64,000 nucleotides of DNA from Burkholderia ubonensis (GTDB lineage Bacteria; Pseudomonadota; Gammaproteobacteria; Burkholderiales; Burkholderiaceae). Numbering within the stretch: position 1 is the stretch's first letter; each line of letters opens with the position of its first letter. The stretch spans positions 1,302,001-1,366,000 of the forward strand of contig NZ_CP013420.1 in the NCBI RefSeq assembly GCF_001718695.1, in the 5' to 3' direction. The notes beneath the pieces are model-generated. The model saw only the letters and a list, made by a program, of their open reading frames with translations. It ran no database searches and had not been told where the DNA came from. A program made the translations under genes and the position numbers. Below, piece after piece: positions 17,742 to 25,954 of this stretch.

Positions 17742-17921
17742 TCAGCCGATCACCTTGCCGGCGAGCTTCTTCGCCAGCGAAGAGCCGGTGCCACGATCGC
17801 GCGGCGTACGCTTCGGACGATCGTCGTCATTCGGTTTCTTCGAGCTCTTACCAAAGAACTCGCGCACATCGCGCGACTCGGAGCGCGTGCCCTGGAATTC
17901 GCGGGGCTTCTTCACGATCAC
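17742..17921 (-). CDS. Tiny basic protein with GTG start
   Basis: 59 aa, too short and GTG-initiated to be called easily. The GTG at 17921-17919 overlaps the TGA of the 53-aa gene (GTGA). Very rich in Lys, Arg, Asp and Ser (KKPREFQGTRSESRDVREFFG, KKPNDDDRPKRTPRDRGTG). Ends 7 bp before the portal start. Unstructured and basic; could bind DNA or the terminase-portal interface. No family recognised. Confidence 0.55.
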   Translation of the reverse strand: MIVKKPREFQGTRSESRDVREFFGKSSKKPNDDDRPKRTPRDRGTGSSLAKKLAGKVIG

Positions 17922-18079
17922 AGACCCGGCTTCGACATTTTTTCGCGCATCGGGCCGCCCGACATGCGTTCGCCGACCTTCTCCGGCTTGCCATACGCGC
18001 CGCCCTGCTGCTTGCCCTTGTAGAAGTCCGACGGGCGCTGCGACGGCGCCTTGGGCGTAATTTTGCGATCGACTGCCAT
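17918..18079 (-). CDS. Tiny basic protein between terminase and portal
   Basis: 53 aa from the ATG at 18079, two bases after the terminase stop, with GGAG upstream. Lys/Gly/Ser/Pro-rich (MAVDRKITPKAPSQRPSDF, KGKQQGGAYGKPEKVGERM). Likely disordered, DNA- or protein-binding. Sits between large terminase and portal, so a packaging-accessory role is plausible. Confidence 0.6.
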   Translation of the reverse strand: MAVDRKITPKAPSQRPSDFYKGKQQGGAYGKPEKVGERMSGGPMREKMSKPGL

Positions 18080-18081
18080 GT

Positions 18082-20085
18082 TCATCTCCGCGGCAAAGTG
18101 GTCAGATAGCTCACACCCTGCGGGTTCACGCCCGTGTTCACGCCTTCCGGCAGGACGTCCGCTTGCTGCGAGCAGATCACGTACACGGCCGCTTCGAGTC
18201 CCTCGACGAGGGTACGGTGCGGACCAGTCTCGGGGAGCGTATTCCGGTTTCCCGCGCGGTCGACCGGGTAGTTGTAGCCGCCGGCCATCGCATTGAGCGT
18301 ATGCGTGGCGCCTTCCGTATCGACCTGGAACAGGCGGCGCGCCTTGGCCTCGGTGCGGATCAGCGGCGACAGCGCGCCGCGCGCGACGTTCACGTACGCG
18401 CCGCGCATCGGGTACATACCCGCGGCGCGCAGCGCCGGCACGATCGGCATGCGGTCGGCCTGGTCGAGCACGTCGGCCGGCAGCCACGCCGTCACGCGTG
18501 CGCGCGGGAACGCGGCGCGCACGAGCTGCGCAATGTCCGGCACGGCCTCCTTCGGAGGGACGGGCGAGATCCAGTCCGCGACGACCACGACGCGCTGCCC
18601 CTCGATGCACAGCAGCGCCGCGGTCGTCTCCGTACCGGTGGCGTTGAACGCGAGCGCGAGCGGATGCTGCTGACTGGGCTCGTACTCGCTCACCAGGTTC
18701 CACTGTCCGAAGTCTTCGTACACGGGCGCCCCCGAGAACACGCGTTGGAAGTACGCGAGCGCGTTCAGGATGTCGCGCCGCCCGCTGGGGAAGTTCAGGA
18801 TCTCGGCAACGAGCTTCGGATGCGCGCCCTGCCCGCCGACCAGCACGATGTCGCCGGCCTCGAAAAAGGGCTGCATGCCCATGATGAACTGCGTCTTGTC
18901 CCGGTCCTGCGGCGCCGAAAGCGGGCGCAGGGCGAGCGTCACGCCGCGGCGGAGCATCTCCGCGCGCATCGGCTGCAGCAGCCATTCGTCGAGGGAGTTC
19001 TTCTCGATCGCAACGGCCGCGTCGCCGTACCGAGCCGACGTCTTGAACGCGTCTTCGATGACCTCGTCCGGCTTCCAGAATTCACCGGACGAGGTATGTA
19101 CGTAGATCTTCGTGCCAAGGCGGCTGACCACGACTCGCCCGGTACGGTCGCTCTTCTTCACGTCCGTCGTCCGTGCGGGATCGGTAATCACGACCTTCGG
19201 CAGCCAAGGCGCCGGGTCGACCGCGCATTCCCGGATATGCTCACTCTCGAACGGCTTGTCCTGCGAGCCGATCGCCATGAGCATGTACTCCTGCATGAAG
19301 CCCCGGAGTTGCCCCGCCCGCTCCATCTCGTCGCGCTTCCGGCGGACCCAGTCCATCGGGTAGCGCTCCGGCCACAACGCCCGCGTCTCAGGATCGTCGA
19401 TGTCGCCGTTGCAGATCGGATAGCGTCGGCTCGTCCAGTCCGGATTCTCGCGAAGCCGGGTGATCATGCAGTCCTCGGCCAGCGGCGTGCCGGTAACCCT
19501 GATCTTGCCCTTGACCTTGTCCATCGCCGGAATCAGCTCGAGGTAGAGCTTGCGCATCGAGGCGTCGACCGCAGCCTTGTCCTTGACCCGCTCCTTGTTC
19601 TCGATGTCGTCGAGGTACGCCCGATCCGGCCGGATGTCCCGCCACTTGAAGCCGCGGAATTCTTCCTCCCAGCCGTGAGCCTCGAGCAGGACGCCGTTCG
19701 AAAGCTCCATCTGGTGCTCGTTCCAGACCCGCCCCGACTCCTTCAGTCGGCCGAAAAGGCCCTGCAGCTTCGTGTTTCGGGTCGCCTCGAACTTAATCGC
19801 CTCGAGACGCTGGCAAGCCTTCGTGTACGTCTCACCGATGATCAGGCAGTACCCGAAGTTGCCGAAGCACGCCTCGATCAACAGGTGCTCTTCCGAGAGC
19901 GTCGATTTGGCACCCTCGCGAAACGCTTCGATCAGCACCCACTCGTCCGCACATCGCCAGAGGTCCATGACCTCGACGTGGAACGCCGGCGACGCCTGCG
20001 GATGCCGATGCGGAAACAGCATCGCGGAACCGAGCGCGCGATCGTCCGAGATCGCCTTCAGCAACACTCCATTGGTCAGGGCCAT
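18082..20085 (-). CDS. terL: Terminase large subunit
   Basis: 667 aa, longer than the usual 450-550. The ATPase has a Walker A-like REGAKST at 56-62 and Walker B YLDDIE at 157-162. The RNase H-like nuclease shows D302 (ITDPA), E361 and D438 (RRDILNALAY). An extra C-terminal region, about 455-630, again resembles an RNase H-like fold (PLALAFNATGTETTAALL, then ATHTLNAMAGGY) but with Asn where the first catalytic Asp would be. The motor packages DNA into the prohead through the portal. First gene of the leftward late block; no clear small terminase gene lies next to it. Confidence 0.85.
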   Translation of the reverse strand: MALTNGVLLKAISDDRALGSAMLFPHRHPQASPAFHVEVMDLWRCADEWVLIEAFREGAKSTLSEEHLLIEACFGNFGYCLIIGETYTKACQRLEAIKFEATRNTKLQGLFGRLKESGRVWNEHQMELSNGVLLEAHGWEEEFRGFKWRDIRPDRAYLDDIENKERVKDKAAVDASMRKLYLELIPAMDKVKGKIRVTGTPLAEDCMITRLRENPDWTSRRYPICNGDIDDPETRALWPERYPMDWVRRKRDEMERAGQLRGFMQEYMLMAIGSQDKPFESEHIRECAVDPAPWLPKVVITDPARTTDVKKSDRTGRVVVSRLGTKIYVHTSSGEFWKPDEVIEDAFKTSARYGDAAVAIEKNSLDEWLLQPMRAEMLRRGVTLALRPLSAPQDRDKTQFIMGMQPFFEAGDIVLVGGQGAHPKLVAEILNFPSGRRDILNALAYFQRVFSGAPVYEDFGQWNLVSEYEPSQQHPLALAFNATGTETTAALLCIEGQRVVVVADWISPVPPKEAVPDIAQLVRAAFPRARVTAWLPADVLDQADRMPIVPALRAAGMYPMRGAYVNVARGALSPLIRTEAKARRLFQVDTEGATHTLNAMAGGYNYPVDRAGNRNTLPETGPHRTLVEGLEAAVYVICSQQADVLPEGVNTGVNPQGVSYLTTLPRR

Positions 20086-20686
20086 GACTTTCCTCCTCGC
20101 GGAGGATCATCAATGTTTTTCCCGTGCGCAGATTGGAGAGAGGGTTCGCGAAATTTCGTCACCCCCGTCCGGTGGGCCTCGGGTGGTCCCAGAGTTAGGT
20201 TTTCGTAAGACTCAGACGAGAATCGATCTCATTATGATCTGATAACGCCCCGTTTCGACCGATAGCGACCATTATGTCAAATCGAGATGCACCGCACCAA
20301 TTCAATAAAATCAATTACTTGCGATATTTCCGCAGTTGGTCGATACGCTGATCTCGGCGAACGCACTGCAACATGTAAGCCTTTGAATGTGACAGAAAGG
20401 TATTTGAATGGAATGAGGCAGAGCGGGAAACGCGTGTTTTTGAGGCACGCAGGACACCCTCATCCTCCATTTCTCATCCCTTTCTGCCGTATCCGCCTGA
20501 GCCTTTCCACGCGCGTACGTGCGCGCACGCGAGGAGGTCGACCTGCGAAAGCTACGAGGACTCTCGATCGCTGCGGATGTGATTAAATGCCAGCGCGCCA
20601 TGAGCGACGGATCAATCTCAGCGCGCAAACGAACAACGATCGCGAGCAGTCGATCACTACACAAGACCATGGGCCACGGGGCATAG
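20086..20686. other. Intergenic gap upstream of terminase
   Basis: About 600 bp without a gene I can support. It is less GC-rich than its surroundings. It may hold the late promoter reading left into terminase and the packaging start (pac/cos) site, but no motif proves either. A minus-strand frame (about 20311-20601, 96 aa) has a Cys/His-rich end (CVPQKHAFPALPHS, PFCHIQRLTCC) and no good ribosome site; I list it only as a possibility. Confidence 0.4.
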
Positions 20687-21193
20687 ATGAAAAGGTATAG
20701 CGAGCTGCTGCAGGAGAAGCTTGAGCGTGAGAAAGCGCAATTCCAGGAGTATCGAAACTCGGAATCCGCACGAAACAGGAGAGCTATGATCAATCGAGTC
20801 GCGTTCGATGACTTGATGCGCGAATTGCGGCCGGAATTCCGTGGCTTCGTGGAACAAATCGTCGAGTGCAAGTTCGAGGCCGTCTACTCCGAGAAGACGG
20901 AAGAACCGTACAAGGCGCAAGCCGAAGTGATTTTCAGGCTTCATCGCGACAAGCCTGGTGCTCCACTCGATCGTGACAAAGACTGCCGCTTTTGGATCGA
21001 ACTCGATGCGGAGAACGGGGTTGTTTTCTGGGACTATCACGGCGATCTTCCGGAATATCACGGGAACCGAATCAAGACCGGAAAGCTTGGCAGTATCGGC
21101 CCGGAATGCGTCACTGCGCTACCGCTTCGTCTCGAAGATTGCCTCCGAGCCTGCCTCCACGGTCGTCGCCTGAGCGAGCTCCGTTACCGCTAG
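20687..21193 (+). CDS. Rightward protein of unknown function
   Basis: 168 aa on the plus strand within an otherwise leftward block. The first 30 residues are a charged helix (MKRYSELLQEKLEREKAQFQEY). The rest is mixed alpha/beta with a WIELDAENGVVFWDYHGDLPEYHGN stretch. Its last codons overlap the stop of the small minus-strand gene at 21190. Orientation against the phage operons suggests an independently expressed accessory gene, but no family is recognised. Confidence 0.5.
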   Translation: MKRYSELLQEKLEREKAQFQEYRNSESARNRRAMINRVAFDDLMRELRPEFRGFVEQIVECKFEAVYSEKTEEPYKAQAEVIFRLHRDKPGAPLDRDKDCRFWIELDAENGVVFWDYHGDLPEYHGNRIKTGKLGSIGPECVTALPLRLEDCLRACLHGRRLSELRYR

Positions 21194-21369
21194 TGAACAG
21201 GCGCGTACGCGATGCCTTCGATGCGCGCCTCGTACATCCATTCGTCGCGATCGGCAAACCCGTTGATTTCCGCGCAGTAGTCCGCCATCAGCTCGAGCGT
21301 CGGCGGACTCGATGTCGAGATCGTGGCAAGTAGTGTGCCGTCAGACGTGAAGATGGCGTACGCGATCAT
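21190..21369 (-). CDS. Small hypothetical protein
   Basis: 59 aa from the ATG at 21369 with GGAG 8 bp upstream. Sequence MIAYAIFTSDGTLLATISTS, with acidic middle (ELMADYCAEINGFADRDEW). Compact alpha/beta; no motif. Last gene of the leftward early operon before the gap. Confidence 0.5.
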   Translation of the reverse strand: MIAYAIFTSDGTLLATISTSSPPTLELMADYCAEINGFADRDEWMYEARIEGIAYAPVH

Positions 21370-21532
21370 GTTCAACTCCGGACCGATGGAACGGGCGCAA
21401 CCTCCCACCCGCTTTTTTTAGAAGCGTTGCTAGGCCGAGGCGGGTATATCCGGCTTGGTCGACCTGCTGCGCCTTGGTGCGTTCAGCCATTCCGGTCGGT
21501 CCTGGCGGTGCGACTCCGCCATTCAGCCACGT

Positions 21533-21751
21533 TTATCGAGCTGGCTCGGCACCAGTTGTTCGGGCCTGGGCTAATGGGCCCCCGTCGGCGATTTCTTCTG
21601 AGTCGCGCTGCCTATTTGCGACGTCCGCTTCGTTGGCGATCTGGCAGACGCGACACACCCATCTCCTGCCCTTCGCTTCACGCAGCATGGCGACGATGTC
21701 CAGTCGCCAGAGGCGCTTGCATTGCGGGCAGATCGAGGATTCGAGGCGCAT
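21533..21751 (-). CDS. Small zinc-ribbon protein
   Basis: 72 aa. CPQC near residue 8 and CRVC near residue 33 (CPQCKRLWRLDIVAMLREAK, WVCRVCQIANE) give a CxxC-x(21)-CxxC zinc ribbon. The remaining half is polar and probably disordered. The ribosome site before the ATG at 21751 is weak. Likely a nucleic-acid-binding or anti-host protein of the early operon; no specific role. Confidence 0.5.
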   Translation of the reverse strand: MRLESSICPQCKRLWRLDIVAMLREAKGRRWVCRVCQIANEADVANRQRDSEEIADGGPLAQARTTGAEPAR

Positions 21752-21812
21752 TCCAGAAAAAGACGCCCGGACGTGCCGGGCAAATCACCGTAGTGAAGGA
21801 GACGCGATCACG

Positions 21813-22166
21813 TTAAAGCTGTTTCCCTCGCTGAACGATGCCGCACATGATCTGGTGTAGTTCGGCCGGCGTGACCTCGTCGCGATCCCCGGTGATCATG
21901 GGCAGCGGCTTTTTCGTCCGAGCGTAGAGCAGGATTACGCCGCGTCTGATACCTCGAGCCCCGCTCGATTTGGCGTAGGAGATGGAGTTGGCGATGTACG
22001 TGTAGCCTTCGTCAGTCAGCGCCGTCAGGTACTTCGAAATCGTCCCCCGCGGCACGCCGATCTGCAAACCGAGACTCGCTTGGGTCAGCATGCCCTGCTG
22101 CTCGAGCAACTCGCAGATTCGGTGGCCGACGAGATCCGGATTGGACAGGTTACGCAGCGAGATCAT
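21813..22166 (-). CDS. Winged-helix DNA-binding protein, paralogue 2
   Basis: 117 aa. Winged helix in residues 10-65 (HRICELLEQQGMLTQASLGLQIGVPRGTISKYLTALTDEGY). The C-terminal half carries LYARTKKPLPMIT and AELHQIMCGIV, which align with RYTRTKKPIPAIV and TELDRVMLSWV of the gene just upstream. The ATG at 22166 overlaps the upstream stop. Two tandem paralogues of this kind probably bind related or divergent operators. Confidence 0.7.
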   Translation of the reverse strand: MISLRNLSNPDLVGHRICELLEQQGMLTQASLGLQIGVPRGTISKYLTALTDEGYTYIANSISYAKSSGARGIRRGVILLYARTKKPLPMITGDRDEVTPAELHQIMCGIVQRGKQL

Positions 22167-22516
22167 GCTTCAGCTCCGACCCAGGACAGCATCACGCGAT
22201 CGAGTTCCGTCGGCGCCGGAATCCGGAACGGTGTCGAAACACGCTCCGCGTCGCGCCGCCTGCTCTCCGCGATACGCGCGGACTTGGGCGCGAGCGGCAC
22301 GATGGCCGGGATCGGCTTCTTGGTACGCGTATAGCGCTTTGGGATGCCGGCCGCGGAAACGAATCCTGCCTCGGCCAATGCATCGAGCTGGCGAGCCGTC
22401 GCCCGCGGATGGATGCCCCGCGCCTCGGCGATTTCGTTGATAGTCATCGGACTGCGGCGCGCGAGCAGTTCGCAGATGCAGCGCTGCGCGGATCCTTCTC
22501 GCTCGATCTGCTTCAC
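22163..22516 (-). CDS. Winged-helix DNA-binding protein, paralogue 1 (GTG start)
   Basis: 117 aa. A GTG start at 22516 overlaps the preceding TGA (GTGA). Winged helix in residues 8-60 (RCICELLARRSPMTINEIAEARGIHPRATARQLDALAEAGFV), then a linker with RYTRTKKPIPAIV and a C-terminal TELDRVMLSWVGAEA. Same length and shared C-terminal blocks as the following gene, so a tandem duplication. A role in early-gene control is likely but unproven. Confidence 0.7.
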   Translation of the reverse strand: MKQIEREGSAQRCICELLARRSPMTINEIAEARGIHPRATARQLDALAEAGFVSAAGIPKRYTRTKKPIPAIVPLAPKSARIAESRRRDAERVSTPFRIPAPTELDRVMLSWVGAEA

Positions 22517-22707
22517 ATCCCGGCCTTTTCGGACAGCCAGAAATCACGCTGCGCGCGGAGTTTATCGATCACTTCGTCGAGTCGATCGACAGGAAACGAA
22601 GCGCAACAAATAATCCGGCCGTCGACGTCCCTAAACGAAATCTCGACATCCAGCTTCTTCTGCTGCCGCTGAACTCGGCCGTACTTGGACCAATCGATGT
22701 CGTTCAT
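22513..22707 (-). CDS. Small phage protein
   Basis: 64 aa from the ATG at 22707 with AGGAG about 9 bp upstream. Sequence MNDIDWSKYGRVQRQQKKLD followed by a beta strand and a C-terminal helix (DRLDEVIDKLRAQRDFWLSE). Overlaps both neighbours. No known domain seen. Confidence 0.55.
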   Translation of the reverse strand: MNDIDWSKYGRVQRQQKKLDVEISFRDVDGRIICCASFPVDRLDEVIDKLRAQRDFWLSEKAGM

Positions 22708-22928
22708 GCAGCTTGCTCCTGCACAAAAATTGCCGGGACAGAATTGCACTCCGCCCACCACTGAACCCCGCTAAGTTGCTTACCGATCTGGTGGTCGAAG
22801 AAAACGCCGAACTCGATGGCAGCAATCTGAATTTGATCGCCGATGACCACGAATACGCGGTCGAGGAAATTCGGAACGCCGAGCGGAGGCTTCCGCCAAA
22901 TCAACGTCTGCACCCACGTTTCGTACAT
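22704..22928 (-). CDS. Small phage protein
   Basis: 74 aa from the ATG at 22928, sharing a base with the helicase stop (TGATG). MYETWVQTLIWRKPPLGVPN, then a mostly beta segment (DRVFVVIGDQIQIAAIEFGVFFD). Mixed hydrophobic without clear membrane helix. Co-transcribed with the primase-helicase; function unknown. Confidence 0.5.
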   Translation of the reverse strand: MYETWVQTLIWRKPPLGVPNFLDRVFVVIGDQIQIAAIEFGVFFDHQIGKQLSGVQWWAECNSVPAIFVQEQAA

Positions 22929-24667
22929 CACTCTTCTCCCGTTTCATGATGAGGTTTTGCCGGCGGTGTGCGCGGTACATCAGCCACGTAGTTCGACTCG
23001 CACGAGTACTGCCCAACGACCGCGTTGTAACGAAGCTCGACCATGCCGATCCGGCCGTTTTGCTTTTTTCGGACCTTCTGGACATGGACCTCAACCAACG
23101 CATCGCTGCCAACCTGGTCTCGGTGCACGGTGATGCAGTTGTCCGCTTTGTTGCGCCAGTGCGCGCTGCCCGCGATGTCGTACGGGGTCGGCACCGGATA
23201 GCGGCCGTCGGTGCCCTTCTGCAGCTTCGTTGGGTGCGCCACGATCCAGACATGCACGCCGTTTTCGCGAGCAAACTTCCGAATCCGTGTCAGCGACTGC
23301 GAGATGTACTCGGTCTCAGTAAGTGCCGGCGGTCGTTTGTGATCGATCTCGTTCCACGGGTCGAGCAGTAAGCCGCGGATGCCGTGGCGGCGCACCAGCG
23401 ACCGGCCAATGTCGAGCAGACCATCGACCGTCGGCTCTTCCGGCAAGACGAATGTGAAGTGCGCCTCGAGCCAGTCCATCGCGTCTTCATGCTCGGCGAC
23501 CGTCATCCGTTCCGTCGGCCCGAACTCAGCTGGCTTGCCGACATACTTCTCGATCAACTTGTCGGCGTGATATTCGAGCGGCTGGTTCTCCGGTGAGAAG
23601 ACGCCGAAAGTCCAGCCGTGATCGCGCGCGAGATTGACCGTGAGCGCGTCGAGCCATTCGCTCTTGCCAGCGCCCGGGATACCGGTTATCAGCGTGATCT
23701 CCCCCGGCATGACGCGGTAGTGCGGGTCGATCGATTTCCAGCCCGTCGTGATGCCACGCGGCGCGCCGTGCTCGAACCGATCTCGCATCGCCTGCCGAAA
23801 ATCCTCGACGGTGTACGTCCCCTCGACAGGCAGCGCGCGCGCCGCCGCGATGCAGTCGCCGATTACCTCGGCACCGTGCTTCAGCAGCACGTCATTCGCG
23901 TCCTTGCAACCGTCCGGCCACGTGACGACCAGACACTTGTCTCGCCCGAGGCGACGTACAAGTTCCTCCTGCAGACGCACACCAGCCGCGTCGTTGTCGA
24001 CCGCGATGATGTGCGTCGCGACCGCTTCAATCGCCGGATCGAGCAGGAAGTCGAACTTGTGCGCGTAATCACGCGAATCCGGTGCCGGCGCGCCGTCCGG
24101 GACGGATACGCAGCTCTTGACGCCGGCCATTTCGACCGAGAGCTTGTCCATCTCTCCCTCAACCCATACGAGGCAGCCAGGATCGACGTCGTTCAGGCCG
24201 TACAGCACGCGCTCAGCGCCGGCCGCCATACGGAACAGCTTGTCACGCGTACGGTACTTGACGTTGACGACATCCTCGCCGCGGAAGTACGGGAACAGGA
24301 CGCACCCGCGCTCTTCCTCGGCCTGCGGGAAGTACTCGTGGCCGAGCGTGATCTGGTTGCGCTCGACGACCGCGGCAGAGATGCCGCGTGCATCGAACCA
24401 CGCCTGGAGCTCGTCGACGTGCTTCTCCGCCTTCACGAATTTGGGCTTCGCATACACGCGGCGCACTTCTGGCTTTTGCCATTCGCCGCTCTTGAGCGTG
24501 CCGCTCCAGCCGCAGTGCCAGCAATTCCAGACGCCCTTTTCCGTGTTGACGTTCAAGCACGGATAGTTCTTCTTTTTCCGGCTCGGCGAACATTGCGGAC
24601 AAGTCACCTTGACTTCGACGCCGTTCTTCGAGCCGAGCTGGATACCGAAATCGCCAAAGGTCTTCAT
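22928..24667 (-). CDS. Primase-helicase (T7 gp4-like)
   Basis: 579 aa. N-terminal zinc finger (CPQC at about 24-27, CWHC at about 49-52), a TOPRIM domain with GEMDKLSVEMAG and DNDAAG, then a RecA-like hexameric helicase with Walker A GIPGAGKS and a Walker B/H3 region (RGLLLDPWNEID), and a later IVAHPTKLQK. This domain order is that of T7 gp4-type proteins that prime and unwind at the phage fork. Lies 3 bp after the initiator gene that holds the iterons, forming a replication unit. Confidence 0.85.
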   Translation of the reverse strand: MKTFGDFGIQLGSKNGVEVKVTCPQCSPSRKKKNYPCLNVNTEKGVWNCWHCGWSGTLKSGEWQKPEVRRVYAKPKFVKAEKHVDELQAWFDARGISAAVVERNQITLGHEYFPQAEEERGCVLFPYFRGEDVVNVKYRTRDKLFRMAAGAERVLYGLNDVDPGCLVWVEGEMDKLSVEMAGVKSCVSVPDGAPAPDSRDYAHKFDFLLDPAIEAVATHIIAVDNDAAGVRLQEELVRRLGRDKCLVVTWPDGCKDANDVLLKHGAEVIGDCIAAARALPVEGTYTVEDFRQAMRDRFEHGAPRGITTGWKSIDPHYRVMPGEITLITGIPGAGKSEWLDALTVNLARDHGWTFGVFSPENQPLEYHADKLIEKYVGKPAEFGPTERMTVAEHEDAMDWLEAHFTFVLPEEPTVDGLLDIGRSLVRRHGIRGLLLDPWNEIDHKRPPALTETEYISQSLTRIRKFARENGVHVWIVAHPTKLQKGTDGRYPVPTPYDIAGSAHWRNKADNCITVHRDQVGSDALVEVHVQKVRKKQNGRIGMVELRYNAVVGQYSCESNYVADVPRTPPAKPHHETGEE

Positions 24668-24670
24668 CGA

Positions 24671-25381
24671 TCACCACGCCAACGCAGGTTGCTTTTTCGG
24701 CGCCGCATCGTTTCCGAGCTTCGCCCAGTCGTCTCGAATTGCGTTCATAAACGCCTGATCCCAGTCGACGTATCGATAGCCTTTTGCCTTCGCCGTACCG
24801 ACGAAATGGTCGAGTCGCTCCTGAAGCCTCGCATGACCTTTTTCCTCTGCCCACTGCCGAATGCGGTCGCTGATGGCGAAGTTCTCGGACAATGGCGTTT
24901 TGCGATCAGCCGACTTTTTCGCCCTAGGCACAGATCGTCCGGACTCTTCGGACGATGTATTTGGTTTACTTCCTGGTTTAACTTCCTGTTTTGTGGTGCT
25001 GTCAGCACCTACCCCTCCCTGCTGTGAGCACCTACCCTCGGTGCTGTCAGCACCCACCGTAGGTGCTGTGGGCACATACCCGTCGGTGCTATCAGCACCC
25101 ACTCCCCCTACGGATGACCCCACCCTCAGGAGATACTGATTCGGAAGATTGACGCCGTTTTGAGTCTGACGTCGAATCTCGATTAGGCCGCACTTCTCGA
25201 GTTCCGCAATTGCACGTCGCACGGAGTCACGGCTCATTCCGCACTCTTTCGCCAGCCGGTCGTGCGATGGGTCGCAACGTCCCGTGTGCGCGTTGCAGCA
25301 GTTCGCCAGCATCAGCAGGACGAGCTTCTGGAGGGCCGGCAAGTCCTGCTCGACGGCCCATGTCATGGCTTGGAAGCTCAT
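24671..25381 (-). CDS. Phage replication initiator, lambda O-like winged helix
   Basis: 236 aa. N-terminal winged helix (MLANCCNAHTGRCDPSHDRLAK then CGMSRDSVRRAIAELEKCGLIEIRR) followed by a repetitive linker (VGADSTDG, VGADSTEG, VGADSTTK) and a charged C-terminal part. The linker is encoded by tandem iterons, as in lambda O where the origin lies inside the gene. Overlaps the upstream gene stop (ATGA). It would bind the iterons and load the primase-helicase encoded next. Confidence 0.75.
   Translation of the reverse strand: MSFQAMTWAVEQDLPALQKLVLLMLANCCNAHTGRCDPSHDRLAKECGMSRDSVRRAIAELEKCGLIEIRRQTQNGVNLPNQYLLRVGSSVGGVGADSTDGYVPTAPTVGADSTEGRCSQQGGVGADSTTKQEVKPGSKPNTSSEESGRSVPRAKKSADRKTPLSENFAISDRIRQWAEEKGHARLQERLDHFVGTAKAKGYRYVDWDQAFMNAIRDDWAKLGNDAAPKKQPALAW
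24995..25103 (-). repeat. Five origin iterons inside the initiator gene
   Basis: Five related 18-19 bp units at 24995-25013, 25019-25036, 25040-25058, 25062-25080 and 25085-25103, spaced about 22-23 bp apart (two helical turns). Each has a dyad of the type GGTGCTGTCAGCACC followed by a CCTACC/CCCACC-like tail. Units two and four are the least conserved. A T-rich stretch (24957-24994) follows to the left. This is the layout of a lambda-type origin: iterons bound by the initiator beside an AT-richer melting region. Confidence 0.75.
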
Positions 25382-25701
25382 CGCATCGACTCCTGGATGG
25401 CCAGTTCCATGACGAGTCGCTGGTCGGCGCTGCGCCCGCGGATCTCGCTGTACATCGCGTGCTTGCAGACGCGCCGCCAGAGAGGCGTTGCGGCAGGCGA
25501 TTCGAGCAGCTTGCCGATCGCGCTGATGCGAAGCTCGCGCTCGTAATCGGCGCGGGCCTGGCCGGTCACCGGCGCTGCTTCAGCCTGCTCGATAGACCAC
25601 GATCCGAGTGCCGGGCGATTAAACCGCCGGCGCCGCAAAACGGATCGATAGTCCTGACACGGGGGATTGCCGAACACGACGTCGGATTGAATGCGATTCA
25701 T
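25378..25701 (-). CDS. Early phage protein of unknown function
   Basis: 107 aa from the ATG at 25701 with an AGGTGG-type ribosome site; the longer frame to the GTG at 25710 is less likely. MNRIQSDVVFGNPPCQDYRS, then an Arg-rich and helical C-terminal half (RVCKHAMYSEIRGRSADQRL). First gene after the structured RNA at 25749-25845 and overlapping the initiator start. May help replication, but no family recognised. Confidence 0.55.
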   Translation of the reverse strand: MNRIQSDVVFGNPPCQDYRSVLRRRRFNRPALGSWSIEQAEAAPVTGQARADYERELRISAIGKLLESPAATPLWRRVCKHAMYSEIRGRSADQRLVMELAIQESMR

Positions 25702-25748
25702 GCTTACCACCTCTGCCCAAAATCCAATAAGGATTCCTAACCTGCAAT

Positions 25749-25845
25749 AAAAAAGCCCCGCCTTTGGGGAAAGCTGCCGGCGGCCAAGCCGGTTCGGTTC
25801 GCCGGAGGGTTCGGCTTACCTCAACTCTCCCCAAAAACGGGGCTT
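25749..25845 (-). ncRNA. Structured RNA / terminator ahead of replication genes
   Basis: On the minus strand, a 21-nt arm (25845-25825) pairs with a matching arm (25773-25753) with only a few G.U wobbles, followed by a run of six U (25754-25749) as in an intrinsic terminator. The loop holds a smaller AAGCCG/CGGCTT stem. Loop bases 25795-25803 (plus CGGTTCGCC) are complementary to the c4-like RNA at 28666-28674. It lies between the AlpA-like gene and the replication operon, so it could gate read-through into replication genes. Confidence 0.55.
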
Positions 25846-25954
25846 CCCTCTTTCTCCGTCGATTGGCGGTCGACGTCCATAGGCTATTTCGGTTTCCCGG
25901 CCAAGCCGCGCCCATCAATGCACGCCGGTGACGCAGTGGGACCGAGCTGTGATT

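Noticed and set aside
20311..20601. Small minus-strand gene with Cys/His-rich end
   Set aside because: No ribosome site and mixed composition; kept only as a note in the gap entry.
24995..25103. CRISPR-like repeat array
   Set aside because: Units are 18-19 bp dyads with only 3-5 bp between them and are in frame within an initiator gene; they fit origin iterons.
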